The position numbers were made by a program, and so were the translations under genes. Shown piece after piece: positions 43,831-55,960 of a stretch of 64,000 nt of DNA. The stretch spans positions 8,657,631 to 8,721,630 of the forward strand of contig OX155955.1 in assembly GCA_944548615.1 (NCBI GenBank), read 5' to 3'. This stretch comes from Micropterix aruncella. Taxonomy: Eukaryota > Arthropoda > Insecta > Lepidoptera > Micropterigidae. How positions within the stretch are numbered: position 1 is the stretch's first letter; every line of letters begins with the position of its first letter. The notes under the pieces were generated by a model. The model did no database searches. It had not been told where the DNA came from and saw only the letters and a list, made by a program, of their open reading frames with translations.

Positions 43831-45765
43831 TGCACTCGGGAGCATTGAATCCGGGTCACCAATATAAACCTTAATATCTTGGAAACTAAGAATTATAGCT
43901 TACTCAAATAGAAATAAAACTTCTTGTTGCTGTTATGCCATTAAAATGGCTATAAATAAAATAGATGATTTTTTGACAATTAAACTACGAATTCTCCGAA
44001 TTTCTTTTTGCTTTCTTTTTGTTGTCATTAAAAAAAATATTTAAGAAGCGTTTTTGATATTTAACACTAGACGTACCGAGATTTGATATGTACCTTTTTG
44101 TATCGCAAGTGGTCAAATGACCGGTTATTAATAAAAGGCTTTATTTTTCCTGGTTGAATGGAGAAATTATTGATTTCAGTAAAGATAATATTAAACAAAG
44201 TAACAATGTAGTAATTACGCAAAAAAATCTTTTTTACATTATTATTAAAAACAAAAAATAATAGGTAATTCATTACGAACCACATTTTGCAGGTCCAATG
44301 TACAGTTTCCTCAAACGTATTTCTTATATTTAGCAGGGAGATAGCTTGGAGGTGCTGCTACCGGCTTGAGGATGCAGGCATCAGCTTAACACCAGGATGG
44401 TGATACTGGACCGGCATCCTGGTATCAGCATGGTGCCGGGAATCTCCTTGGTGACTCCCTATAATCTGACACCCCCCCCCCCCCTTTCCCTACCCGCCAG
44501 TAGCAGCCCGAATTTGACCGATAACATTTATATCGTATTTTGTATAAACACACTGTTTTTGATAAGTAGGTTGGATCCACGGATATCGGTTACAAATGTC
44601 ATGAAACTCTAAGTTTCAACATGACATAACTACTGCACCCACGGTTGACTCGGGACAGAGCATTTTAATAAAAGCTTGTTTTTAAAAATGTGTTTTTACT
44701 ATTAACTTATAAGTTGCTACCTTTATATATATAGTGCAAGACGTCCCCCCTCAGATGCACGCTACTTATCTCGTAGACGTACGCGTTTTGTTCCTCGACA
44801 CGCGTTACTAATTTCATACTACCACTATTTAAACAGCTGGAGGACATAAAATTCAAAAAAAACATCAAGGAGATGCTGATAGGCCACCCTTTCTATAATC
44901 TATCCGAATTTGAGGGCCATGATTTTTCAAATGTTGTGCCCATTTGAATTACTTAAAAAAGTAGAGCCTTATTGTCTGAATATTTTATATGGTCTTATAC
45001 ATGTAGTTTTGGTTTAAAATGCATAACGTAGATTTGATTTGATTATTTAACATTTTACTGACAATTTGAATATTACGATGAATAATCTTACTACGTATCT
45101 TTTCAAATTACTAACTACTTCAAATATGAGGCTTCTATTTTGATTATTTATATTTATAGTTTGACAATCTAGTAGTTAATTCTTGCCTACCTATGTATGT
45201 TCAGTAAAGAGTAGTAACGAGACTTACTACCTAGCACAATTATTTTGACACGTCCAAGAGCGGTCTTTAGCCGTCAATTGGACTAGTCGAAAATGTAATG
45301 TAATGTAACTATACCACCTAAACACTTACAGTAAATGGCTAATTTTATCTCTATTTAACACCCGTGACAATGGATTTTTTTATAAGGATCCTTATTTTAT
45401 TGCTAATGTCTTCAACAAACACCGCATACATATTTTTCTTACTTTTTTAAGACAAAAAAGCATTTATTGTAGCTTAAATAGAAAGTAAGTACATGCTGTC
45501 GTCGACTTTTTTATAGTCCTCTTTAAGACCGATTTTATTGTCATATATCAAACAGTATGTTTGTGAACTTTTTTCACATAATATATCAAACAGTTTTCAC
45601 ATATATCAAACAGTTTCTTCAGCGCATGCCGAAAAACAATTCAACAGCTCATTTTTTCCAACTTGATTTACAAATATCGTGATTTCTTATTGAAAACCAA
45701 TATCTATCACGGTAAAATATAGCCTATGTAGCACACTTGACAGTAGACCTTTCCATTAGTAAAAG
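43831..45765. other. No gene recognised; poly(C) and hairpin
   Basis: Contains a hairpin at 44391-44423 (accaggatg / catcctggt) and a 13-C run at 44472-44484. Otherwise AT-rich with nothing assignable. Confidence 0.4.
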
Positions 45766-45908
45766 GTTTTTTGAAATCGGATAAGTAGTTTCAGGGATTA
45801 CCACCTACATACAAACTTACAAACTTACAAACTTACAAACTTATAAACTTACAAACTTACAAACATACAAACGTACAAGCATTACTTCTTTATAATATTA
45901 GTATAGAT
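45766..45908 (-). mobile_element. Helitron 5' end fragment, reversed, with 8-mer repeat
   Basis: Reversed it starts TCTATACTAATATTATAAAG (start 45908) and contains 'ggtggtaatccctgaaacta' and 'tatccgattt', a second Helitron subfamily related to 35286. Between these lies an 8-bp tandem repeat (acttacaa, about 8 units, 45811-45875). Confidence 0.78.
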
Positions 45909-46679
45909 TGAGCAAACCAGTAAATTTACTCATACTTTTACAGGAGGATATAATTCGCCTTGTGGTTTATTGTGCAAAAAAATAATTTGCTATTTGCAGA
46001 GCTCTTTGAAAATGCTATTTCGAAGTACGAAATATACCTTTTTTCAGGTCGACCAATACTAGAAAAATATTATTTAATGCTTTATCGGATCATTAAGTTG
46101 GCTCAATGCTTCCAAAGGTGTATCTTCACGTATATTATCAAATTTTCCCTTTTCGAAGACGAGATAAACTAAGCTTAGGAATTCACGAACCCGTGGACCG
46201 TGGGATAAACCGTAGCCACCTCCTTTGAGTGCGCGTTAGTGGAAGGCAAGAGTGGTTGCTGGCGAGACGTCGAATCCCGAACGACGTTGAAAAGCTTTAA
46301 TGCTCGGGCATAAAGCTCGATGTGATGCGCGTTATCTGGCCTTTGACGGCGTGTTCGTCCTAGACAAGCCGCGGTGCCGGCACCCGCCTTCCCAGGGTCG
46401 CCTCTATCCTCTGGGTTGTCACTAAAATCTCTCGAGTGTCGTGATGTAATCAAGAAATCGGTTGTCACCCAATCTTTTCAGACAAATAGCCTAGGATTGA
46501 TTTCCTCTGAATATTATACGTAATTTCATAAATAAAATCGATGAGTGCCCTATCTCAGATAGCGGATGAACCCAGTTGAGTTCCGTTGCAATTGCCTCAG
46601 GCAGCGTTTCTCGGCTGAGCGCCAAAATACGGCATTAATATTTCATTAAAATGTAGGGCGGAATTCAAATATTATTATT
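45909..46679. other. No gene recognised
   Basis: Unassigned, apart from a ~60 bp match of 46500-46545 to 11905-11945 ('tttcataaataaaatcgatg'). Confidence 0.4.
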
Positions 46680-46689
46680 GTAGCTTTTA

Positions 46690-46970
46690 TAAGAGGTGTG
46701 AAAATTAAGTTCCGGGAAATTAGTTATAACTCGGAAACTGGCAACACTGCGTCATTCGAAAAAAGAAGGGACCTTCCTTTAGTTTAAGTCCAAGTTTGAA
46801 GTCAATAGCACGTTTGGTTTGTGTTTTATGCGTGTTTTTATAACGTAACTTTTTTTAGTAACGTCGTGAAAATGAGTGACCCACATAACAAGCAACGTGT
46901 TGTGATCCAATTTATTGTGAAATCTGACGAAAACCCTTGGAAATCCTTCGAAATCTTCAGTATGAACCCG
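46690..46970 (+). mobile_element. mariner 5' end with transposase N-terminus
   Basis: Begins near 'ggtgtgaaaattaagttccg', the type of end seen in mariner-family elements, with a 5' UTR and then an ATG at 46872. Coding similarity stops at ~46965, where a different repeat joins. Only the 5' ~280 bp survive. Confidence 0.55.
46872..46967 (+). pseudogene. mariner transposase N-terminal fragment
   Basis: Reads MSDPHNKQRVVIQFIVKSDE then NPWKSFEIF. It resembles the first helix of a mariner DNA-binding domain (M..x.KQR.VIkF.vK.g..p.e.f). No catalytic DD34D region. The family call rests on this short stretch and the 5' end sequence. Confidence 0.5.
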
Positions 46971-46982
46971 AGCCCCGTAAAC

Positions 46983-47250
46983 AAAGTCAGCAGTGCATTC
47001 ACAATGCTTTCCCTCCTGGTCGGTTGGTGGGCCCCACCCCCCCCCCCCCCCACCACCCGGTTGCGGCAGCAGTATGCGGCCTACCCGAGGAACAACGGAT
47101 TGACAGTTCTTTCAGTCTACTACCGCCGTTGTCTAGGGCTCTTTCAGTCTACTACACACAACGGCGACTGCAACGTCGCCGAAACGTTTGGTGCTACGAA
47201 ATTCACGTAGTAATTTCTTTTTTTATCTTATTTACAATGTCAAACAACCG
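46983..47250 (+). mobile_element. Penelope-like element 3' tail
   Basis: Plus-strand counterpart of 38150-37950: 'ccaccacccggttgcggcag', 'gcggcctacccg..aacaacgga', 'acagttctttcagtctac', then the hairpin 47162-47181 and 'cgaaacg..ggtgctac..atttcacg'. Contains a C15 run (47037-47051) and a small duplication of 'ctttcagtctacta'. The first ~50 bases (gtgcattcacaatgctttcc) belong to another short repeat also seen at 1528 and 49628. Confidence 0.75.
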
Positions 47251-47865
47251 CGATTGTCTCTGATTTCATATTTGTTAAATATGTTTTTCGAACGCTTAGC
47301 GAATTTTACCTATCTTCAATCCGTCCCTGGTTTTCTACGTGGCCGTTTCGCTCACAATATTCAGCCGCCAAACTTTTCGATATTGACATTGCACGCCTTA
47401 TAGCACGCTGAAAAGTGAGCTCGAGATGGAGTATTGGGAAATCCGCCGCTTTCACCCCGACTTTTAAGGGATTTATAAAATTAGACAATTTTGAGCAGCT
47501 TGATCCGGCCGGCGCTAGCTGAAGGTCGGTAGAATAAATTATCTATTAAAATAACATCCAAGGTATAGGATTTAATAATATCCACTATTTAATACACGTT
47601 ATTTGAAATCATTACTAGTTAAGCATCCGTTTTTCCTTTTCCATCTCTGAAACGGTAAATTCTTGAAGCAGCAAAGCTAATATTAGTTTCTTTGTTTATT
47701 TTAAAAATCGTTGTATGACGAATACCCATCCTTTGAAGTTTAACCCCTTCAGTAATCATTAAAAAAATGTTTTTTATGAATGAATTTGGTTTACTGATAG
47801 GTATATCTATAGGCGTTCGAAAAACATATATACTTTCCGAAAAAAATATATCTAGTAAAAAGGCA
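47251..47865. other. No gene recognised
   Basis: AT-rich spacer; nothing assignable. Confidence 0.4.
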
Positions 47866-48169
47866 TATTGATCACTCCACTGTCATAAATATAGGCACTA
47901 TTAGACACAAGAATAGAAAAATAAAACCATGGATTACCAGAGGTCTTGTAAGTATTATACACAAACGGGACAAGATTCACAAACAGCTATTTGGTGATTC
48001 GGAAAATTATGATCTATATGTTTATTATTAAAAAAAATACAGGAACCTTTGCAATAAACTAATGAAAACCGAGATAGAGACATACTATAAAGATAAAATA
48101 CATTAATAACATGACATTAAGAAAGTATGAACGACCATAAAGGAAATAACAGGCACAGAAAAATCGCCA

Positions 48170-48778
48170 GTGGATGTAATCAAAATGAAAATAAACGGGA
48201 GTATTGTAGATACCACTACAAATTCAAAGCTAATACGGGAACATTTAAATAGTTTCTTTGCAATAGTCGGCAGAAATTTAGCACGTACTCACCTACAGAA
48301 TCTAAACATGAATGAAAGTGAACTAACGAACTTGACAAATAGCCTACAAGCAAATACTCCTGTCAATATGCCATGTCTACAACAAACTGATGAATCAGAA
48401 ATACTTCAAATAATAAAGAAATTGAAATGTAGTAATTCGGTAGGCAACGATGATATTTTCTCTTCTACATTAAAATATATAAAATCATATATACTTTCTG
48501 CCTTGGTCCACTTAATTAATCGAAGCCTAGAAAATGGAATATTTCATAAATGTTTAAAAACAAGTACAGTAATACCCATCTTTAAAGATGGTGATTCGTT
48601 AGCTGCAGAGAACTATAGACCTATATCACTCCTGAACACGGCGAGTAAAATTCTAGAACACGTGGTCAAACAACGTCTAAATATTTTTTTTTGGAGAATT
48701 ACAATATTTTTGCACGTAACCAGTTCGACTTTTGAAAGGGACTTAGTACACAAGAGATGCGCTAATGAAACTCACTGA
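48170..48778 (+). pseudogene. LINE linker and RT fingers segment
   Basis: 202 codons with NGSIVDTTTNSKLIREHLN, IIKKLKCSNSVGNDDIFSST, VIPIFKDGDSLAAENYRPIS and SKILEHVVKQRL. This covers RT blocks 0-2. After residue ~175 (a T-run at ~48685) the frame shifts and the remaining residues are out of frame. Confidence 0.85.
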
Positions 48779-48779
48779 G

Positions 48780-49133
48780 TATGTCAAAGAAGCTCTAGAT
48801 AAAGTAGAGAAATGTGCGGCAGTCTTCCTCGACCTAGCGAAGGCATTTGATACCGTATCGCACCCATTACTGATAACTAAACTAAAACGAATCGGACTCG
48901 GAGAAAATGCGTTAGAATGGTTTAAATCGTATCTATCTGAAACATTGCAGGTGACCAAACTCCACGAAGAATATAGTTCATTACAGGATATTATATATGG
49001 TGTCCCACAGGGTAGTGTGTTGGGGCCAATTCCCTTTTTGGTGTATTTAAATGATTTCTGCAAGCTCTCGTCGATAGGAAAGGTCATCAGTTTTGCCGAC
49101 GACACCGTTTTATTGCTCAAGTCATCGACCTAG
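48780..49133 (+). pseudogene. LINE RT palm segment
   Basis: Contains VFLDLAKAFDTVSHPLLI (palm motif A with first Asp), YGVPQGSVLGPIPFLVYLND (block 4) and ISFADDTVLLL (catalytic box intact). It is followed by a TAG at 49131-49133; the remainder up to 49415 includes KYLGVILDNRL in another frame. Confidence 0.88.
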
Positions 49134-49415
49134 GCAGATCTATTCTCTAAAACTGAATTAGTACTGAGAAACGCGGAAAGATGGATGGACAGAAACCTAT
49201 TGAACTTAAATATTAAAAAAACGAAATTTATAGCCTTTAGCAAGACAATCACTGGCCAACCAACTTCAAGTATAAGGCATCACTCGTGCATCGAAACACA
49301 AGATTACCAGTGTATGAATGTATGTAGACAGGGTGTCTTCCATTAAGTACTTGGGTGTAATATTAGACAATAGACTGCGATGGGAGGATCGTCTGACGAA
49401 TGTTGCGGCGTATCC

Positions 49416-50159
49416 GATCCTTCAGGGTCCATGTCTCCGATGCATAGAGAAAGATCGAGAAAACCAGAGCTCGAACCAGCCTGACCTTAGTCCGCTTGCT
49501 TATACCCCGATTTAATAGGCATCTTTAATTATTGAGAGATTTTACCCGCGCCATACAGACAGACAGACAGAGAGACTTTAATCCGGAAATCGATATTTCC
49601 TTCTTCATCTCAAAAAAATATATACCGCGTTCACAATACTTTTCTCCTGGTCGGCTAGTGGGCCGGGAAAGCAAAATGAGACCATATAAATGATTACGTC
49701 TTAGTATACACTAATACGGGTTTATTATTATCTATTGCAATATGTCCAACGTTGCAATTTACATCTGTTCTCTGCCTGATTTTATAAAATACGGGCAATC
49801 GATTGCTTTATTAGCAATGGCGCGGCGACGTGGCCACCGTCAATTCCCTGTGGAAAGTTTTAACGAAGTAAATGGCGACCGTGTCACCTATTTCCTCCCT
49901 CTGAAAACGTAAGCCCGTCGCCCGTCGCGACGCGACGCTGAAACCAATAGCTTCGAAGCTGGCAAGTGTCGGTTTCATTCAACGCCGCCGGCGTTTCTGC
50001 CCACCAACCCGGCTAAAGTAATAAATAAGACGAAACGTTTTATATTCAGCGAATCTGCATTGGAGATCAGAGCTTCCAAGGGAGAGACATGTCGGAATGT
50101 CGTAGTGATAGCAGCTAACCGCCGCGTTTTGCGATTCTCTCCCTACCTCCCTTTCAGTA
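49416..50159. other. No gene recognised
   Basis: Short (GACA)n/(CAGA)n run at ~49555-49575 and a Helitron/LINE-like word at 49628; 49900-50000 is CpG-rich. No gene. Confidence 0.4.
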
Positions 50160-51700
50160 TGCACACTCGAAACAAATGCCAGTGCCAAGACGTGAATATT
50201 ATTGGACTTCACAAAAGCATTCGACTCTACTGAGTAGCCATAACACATAGTAGCCAGAGAATACTGGGGCCAAAGCCGTATCGTATTTCGAAAGCAATCA
50301 TCTGGTGTATTTGTGGGTCAAAATGGATAAGATAAAAGGTAGTTGGAAGCTGAAATCAAAAACTAATAAAAATAACTGTAAAATAATTATCTGCAATATT
50401 ATATCAATCTGAAGTATATACGATTAATATATGCATGCGTGAAAACCTGAAAAGAAATAAATTAATAGTTTAAAATAAACACTAAAAACACGCTTTTGGG
50501 CTATGATACGATATTCACATACACACGGCTATGATACGATATTTTATCATGGAATGCCAGTGCCTATCTTCCGGCTTCATCATCAGACCTTGAAACCTAA
50601 TCGTGGTCAAAGTTCATTTCAAGACTTTTCTAACAAGTCCAAACACAGCTATGATACGATGTTCCATCATGAAGTTCCAGTTCATATCTTCCGACTCCAT
50701 CATCAGATCAGTTCGACAGTACCATATTATTGTATTGTCATCAGAACTACATACAACTGCCAATTTTCATAACGCTACGATCCTTGGAAGATGGTTAAAT
50801 TAGTTACCTTAGATTCCATTACATAGTTAGTTATATACAGGTCGACCTAATAAAAGCGTATTAAAAAATAGCAATAATACAATATACATATTCACAGGCA
50901 GCCTAGCAGCAAGGAGTAAACACAAGGGGTGCGAAGACGGAGGGCATATTATTCGACTTCACAAAAGTATTCCACTCAGTAACACTTAGAGGCCAGAGAA
51001 GACTGGGGACAAAAGTTTATTGCATATTCAAACGCGATCATCTCGTACATAGATGGATCAAAAATAGAACAGAGTATACGGGAGATGGAAGCTGGAATCA
51101 AAATCCAAAGGCTACATAACAGCGTCTCTAGAAAATTTGCAACATTTAATCAGTCCAAAATTTATACCATTAATAAGTGCATGCATGAAAACCTAAAGAG
51201 GAAATACAGTAACCAGATAATATACATATGCACACAGCTAAACGGCAAGTACTAAACGTGTAGAGAGTCACATCCAACCGTGTCAGAGGTACCCACGGAA
51301 TCCTCATTAACTTTCTTCCTCATCCGTGGTAACCCTCGCGTGGGTATCGGAATATATTAATATCCAAGGAAATGAGGCAGCAGATACCCTGACGATATAA
51401 AAACTTCGGAACCTTTCCTGGGCATCGAGCCGGCCATAGGCCATCAGATTCTCCCCTAAAACAAGCCACCAAAAGGTGACTGGAAAAAGAGTAGGAAAAC
51501 TACTAGAAAGAGGCATATCGGAAGCATTGCTCGAACTGGCAAACCACTCACAAATTGCCCTCAACAATCACCTCGCAAACATCGGAAAGAGGACAGATTC
51601 TCTTTACTGAAAATATAGAAATAAAGATATAACTGCTCTACATATCATGTATGAGTGTCATGCTTCAGCCAAATTATTCCCAAAAACTATAAGGAGACCT
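50160..51700 (+). mobile_element. Degenerate LINE remnants with RNase H-like segment
   Basis: Two diverged copies of one segment (50195-50375 and 50945-51110) each carry a DFTKAFDS / DFTKVFHS motif A trace and a 'Y.DGSK'-like trace (YIDGSKI at ~51048), as at the start of an RNase H domain. Around 51340-51395 the plus strand reads INIQGNEAADT, the RNase H 'GNE.AD' motif. 51480-51670 reads GKRVGKLLERGISEALLELA and IMYECHASAKLF, a C-terminal His/Cys block. All in broken frames. Probably an I/R1-type LINE; inference. Confidence 0.5.
50512..50720. repeat. Direct repeat pair, ~127-bp spacing
   Basis: 'gctatgatacgat.tt..atcatg.a.t.ccagt' and 'atcttccg.ct.catcatcaga' occur at 50520-50585 and 50647-50710. 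It is a local duplication with ~15% divergence. Confidence 0.75.
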
Positions 51701-51844
51701 CTTATCCGAATCGCAGGAAATCATCTCTGTTGCGATAATAATAATATTAATAATAATAAAATACATTATTAAAAAAACGAGCTTTTTGCCTCTTTGCCTA
51801 TCTATCCGCTAACCTATATCGTAAGTTAAATCATAACTTTTTCG

Positions 51845-52310
51845 TTGGCTACATAAAATTTAAGAAATAGAAAAATAATTTGAAAATCAGGAAATAAATG
51901 GCGATTAGGAAAATACAAATCAAATGAAATTGCAGATTAGGGAAGAAAGGAAAGGGATCCAGGACAAATTGGGCTTGTTGTGATATTAAGTTTAGGTACT
52001 CCTTAAGGCCGGCCTTGAACGTGGTGGTGCTATAGACTGTTCTGATATTATTCGGTAAAGTTTTCCAGAATGGGGCAGCTGGCACGGAGAAGGAGAAGGA
52101 AAAAGGTTCACTTCCGTGACCAGGGATGAATAACAAGGGATGGCCATCCTATCTGAGAGGACAGCCATGCACCGATAAAGCGGCCTTTTGGCGGGATAAA
52201 GCAGCGCACCATTCGTGAGGATTCCATAAAGCAATCGGAGCCACTGTATAGTCTACTTCGGTACTCCAGGGTCATATTTTCTGAGCCATTGGCATGAAAA
52301 TAATAAAAAT
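51845..52310 (-). mobile_element. LINE 3' tail (Jockey/CR1-like)
   Basis: Minus strand encodes FIPGHGSEPFSFSFSVPAAP, then FWKTLPNNIRTVYSTTTFKA and GLKEYL, the terminal motif of LINE ORF2 (usual 'LWN.LP..IR....FK..LK.YL'). About 100 coding codons and a short 3' UTR remain. Confidence 0.7.
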
Positions 52311-52579
52311 GATTATTTTAATTTGTTTTAATGCCTCGTTGATAACGGCTTCAGCTTCCTTATATCATATTTTAAACAGTGGGAACATTTTTTTTTATAT
52401 TTCGATATATCATCCTATATTTATGAAACAGCCTTTACCGAATTGATTAATGTGATTTATTTATTGTTTTTCGGTTTCATTCGTCTTTATTGAAGACATT
52501 TTGTTTTGCAAAAAGGATAAACTTGGTTTTTGATATGGATGGGTAAATGGTGATCGTTTGCCGGTGATAGAGGGACTCA

Positions 52580-53205
52580 CATTAATAATTATAATAATAA
52601 TAAACTCTTTATGTGCACTTAATTAGTATACAAAAAGACGAGTTTATTTCCACATGGCAATGTCTTACAGCTAACCTAAACACAGTGGTACATGCGCGCA
52701 TTGTGAAAATAAAGATTATTACATAACATACAGACAAGTGGAAGAATTTAAAACTAATAATGCCCGAGAAGAGGAAATTGGGAGAGGAAGAGGAGAGAAA
52801 GGGAACAACTGGTTACTTCTTAGAAAGGTAGTAATCCTTAAGGTGAGTCTTAAACGATGGTAAAGAAGGCGAGTTCCGTATATTTGCTGGGAGATCATTC
52901 CAGAGTCTTGCACCATAGACACAGAAAGAATAGGAATATAAATCACTATTATGACTCGGAATTTTTAATAAACTGTCAGAGGCTGACCGAAGTACGAGAC
53001 CGTGGGAACTTAGTGGTTCGAAAAGCTCGTGGAGATAGGATGGTGTTAATTGGGAGAGTACACGATATAGGAGAGCAAGTATATGAACATTTCTTCTTTG
53101 GCGTACTGGCAACCACTTTAACTGTGCCCTATAGTCGGACACGTGATCATACTTACGTAGACCGAAGATGAATCGTATGCATACATTTTGCTCCTCCATT
53201 AATCC
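52580..53205 (-). mobile_element. LINE 3' tail (Jockey/CR1-like) with TTA repeat end
   Basis: 5'-truncated insertion starting inside ORF2 at ~53205; 3' UTR with 'gttagctgtaagacattgcc' and a terminal ATT/TTA repeat at 52580-52605. Related to tails at 12362-12600 and 62335-62757. Confidence 0.82.
52813..53199 (-). pseudogene. LINE ORF2 C-terminal domain
   Basis: 128 codons without interruption: QNVCIRFIFGLRKYDHVSDY, the R.R.N.H.L.LLYR block, then DLYSYSFCVYGARLWNDLPA, NIRNSPSLPSFKTHL and natural stop. Intact compared with most LINE pieces in this window, hence probably a younger insertion; lacks RT entirely. Confidence 0.82.
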
Positions 53206-53954
53206 TCCATGGCAAAGTCAAAAGTTATGTACATCCATAAGTACATCTCATTTAAACATACGCATTTCCCAATCCAACTAAAAAGTCAATCGCTGCGTTG
53301 TAAGTAAGTTTTATTAATGTTATTTTTACACAAAGACTCTATACTTATATATATATAACTTCCTTTTTTTTCGAAGTATTTATATGATAGATAATCGGCA
53401 ACGAAAGCACCAAAAGCCAACGAATTCCCCTCTAGTATTACAAATTCAGGGGTGACGCGTCTACTCGTGCAATTTATACGCGTGCAGGATCGCAGGTTAC
53501 GTGGTTTCATGTTATTCCTTTTCTCGGCACCGTTCCCTCTCAAACCACCTTTCATTCTCCTCCAGCCGTCTTGTTTTTCTTTTCGCTCGATACGGATTCA
53601 TTTAATATGTATGAAATCTGAAACGATTCAGATTTTTTGCTAACCGAGATGGTTAGTATTATTCCAAGGTTATATACACATATATAATATTCAATTAATT
53701 CTAGGTAAGATAAAAGTAAACAGTACAGCTATAAATATGCATGCGAAAATCGAGGCGCAAAAATCCGTCCTTGTCAGACCCAAGACCTCGTACTTTGCAC
53801 GTATTCTAGAAAATCGACTTTAACATGACCGATAATAAGAGTACTGATATTGTATAAAAATAGGAAAGAAAACTAAGTAACAGAGTCAATAATGTATCAA
53901 AGTGTGACAAAATAACAAATACAATTTGTGGTTATATAATGAGCTGCACAGTGA
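53206..53954. other. No gene recognised
   Basis: AT-rich. Short frames without motifs. Confidence 0.4.
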
Positions 53955-54312
53955 AGAGCTGTCGGGTGTTTGAGGTTATATTTCTTGTGGATACGTTGTG
54001 ACAATGGATTGGAATAAAGATACAGATTTATACTTTTTAAACTTAATAAAGCCGGATCTCCATGTTTTTTCGAAACAATACACAAAAACAATTGTTTTCA
54101 TACACAAGCTGTCTTCTGCGTATAAAAAATCGTACAAATATCTGCGTATCAAACACCCGACAGCTCTGCACTGAGCGGGCGGCGGACGGAAATGAAACAA
54201 ACGCTCTCCGCTCACCCGCGCGCAGGAAGACAAAAACATTGTCTTTGCATAGACAAATGTGTATGGCCACGCCCATTTGTATCGATGTTTTTGTGTATTG
54301 TTTCGAAAAAGC
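53955..54312. repeat. Interlocking inverted repeats
   Basis: Perfect 19-bp pair agagctgtcgggtgtttga (53955-53973) with 54149-54167; and a ~25-bp pair around 'tttttcgaaacaatacac' (54065-54091) with 54284-54309. The pairs overlap rather than nest, and the inner segment is GC-rich. Probably overlapping remnants of TIR elements. Confidence 0.8.
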
Positions 54313-54569
54313 CACTCGCAGGAAACGCGGCTTAATACCCACCCAATGGGTGCAGTTTTATAACCCCATTGTACTATCCACAAATAATTATATACCCCTC
54401 GCATGATCCGGGATGCCATAAAAATGATAAGAGCCCCAAAATTCAGTAGAGACAACCGTTCCAAACTCTAGTACGGGGAACCCTCTTCTTCAATGCTCTC
54501 AAAGTCCATCACCAAGTGCAAAGATGCGAAATGTGATACAGAATACAGAGTATTTATTTCCGTTACAAC

Positions 54570-55050
54570 TTCACAATTTTGCATGAGCGACTAAGGATAT
54601 TAAATTAATCTTAAATTAGTTACTCAATTTACCAAAGAATGATATATAGTAAATCATTCCAAAATTATTTTAATTAACAAAAAATTATACTACATAACAA
54701 TTCACAATAAAAAATATTACATCAAATGACATTGGTAATAACGATGTTGTTTCCAAAAAAGTTTAAAATATACGCATAACACAATGACATGTTGATTTCA
54801 AGTAGACCCACGCGGATGAATCTATTGAAAATATGAATATTTTAATCGCCGTTAACTTATCAGGCAATTTATTAAAAAGTTGAAGTCCTAAGTAGGGACT
54901 AGTATAGCTAGTAGATCCTATGTAGGTATATACAGTGAGTGTTGTGCGGGCAGCGGAATTTAAGAATTCGCGCGCTTCGCTCCTTCCCTTCCTTAACCCT
55001 CTCCCCCCCCCCCCCCCTCCCACACCTTCCAGGCGATGGGGACTAACCAT
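54570..55050 (-). mobile_element. Possible LINE 3' tail
   Basis: Minus strand reads SYTSPYLGLQLFNKLPDKLT, resembling the LINE C-terminal 'Y.G..l.NKLP' block at 4712-4924. Upstream is low-complexity C/T sequence with a 15-C run (55003-55017). Weak, short evidence. Confidence 0.4.
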
Positions 55051-55071
55051 AGCTCTACCCGTAGAACAACA

Positions 55072-55865
55072 CTGCCGTCGTAAATGAAAACACAGTAACT
55101 TGAAAAAAGACGTTTTGAGAAAAACGCGGTCAAAGTTCAGTTGTTAAATATTTGTTTTCATGTACAAAGTAATCAATATAGATTATTTCTGAGTATGATA
55201 CGATATATCCCTTTGAGTATGATTGTGATGAGATGAGATTGAGATGAGATTGAGATGAGTATGATACGATATATTCTTTAATGTTAAAAAATAGTTAATA
55301 TATAAAAACACATATTGTGTTTTAAAATAGGAAAATAATTTGATAAATTTTATATTTTTAAGCTCTAACACCGTAACTGAGTGGTTACTGTGTTATAGGT
55401 AAATTTAACGCATTACTGTGTTCTAACCATGTAAAATAAATATATATTTTTAAATAAATAAAAAACTGCAGGCACCTTAAACACAGTAATTGAGATACTG
55501 TGATTAATTCGTGTAATAATAAATTAACTCTTAATAAAATTTTACCTAAAACCACAGTATCTGAAGAAACCGTGTTGTAACCAAACAAAAATATTTCTTA
55601 AATGCTTATAAGTATTAAAAAAGATCACAGTAAATAATAGGTTACTGTATTTTAACTTAAAAAAATACACATACTGTGTTTTTTATTTAAAATATTCAGA
55701 TTTTTTTTTAAATACTGTGTTTTTATCTAAGGTATCTCGGTAACTATCCATCGACAGACAAACCGAAAAATTTGCCTTATATAGTTCTCCAACTCGTGAT
55801 TTTAAAGAACCAAACTTGTATAAACACAGTAAATGAAGTTACTGAGTTTTCATTTACGACGACAG
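55072..55865. mobile_element. 794-bp TIR element packed with an ACAGTA motif
   Basis: Imperfect inverted ends CTGCCGTCGTAAATGAAAAC.. and, reversed, CTGTCGTCGTAAATGAAAAC.., extending ~30 bp to 'CAGTAACTT'. At least a dozen ACAGTA/TACTGT words occur in both orientations (for example 55090, 55385, 55409, 55481, 55552, 55625, 55672, 55711, 55824). No coding. Flanks both contain AACAA, a possible 5-bp target duplication. Superfamily unknown. Confidence 0.75.
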
Positions 55866-55874
55866 AACAATAAA

Positions 55875-55960
55875 CGACCACTGACAGCACTTCAGTCTAC
55901 ACTAGATAACGGCGGATATAACACCGCCGAAACGTCGGGTGCTACAAATTCTAAGCTATA
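55875..55960 (+). mobile_element. Penelope-like element 3' tail fragment
   Basis: Shares 'ctgacagc.cttcagtctac', the hairpin (55910-55929) and 'gaaacgtcgggtgctacaaa' with 38030-38100 (reversed) and 47120-47210. Confidence 0.75.

Larger units (their letters stand above)
47866..49415 (+). mobile_element. LINE (Jockey/CR1-like), ORF2 linker plus RT
   Basis: Plus strand. It starts in the linker (KPWITRGLVSIIHKRDKIHK at ~47930), continues through RT and ends just after the KYLGVILDNRLRW block. Several frameshifts and stops. 5' truncated and missing its C-terminus and 3' UTR. Confidence 0.88.

Noticed and set aside
53976..54464. 162-codon minus-strand frame as a gene
   Set aside because: It spans the interlocked inverted repeats, overlaps other open frames on both strands and shows no domain.
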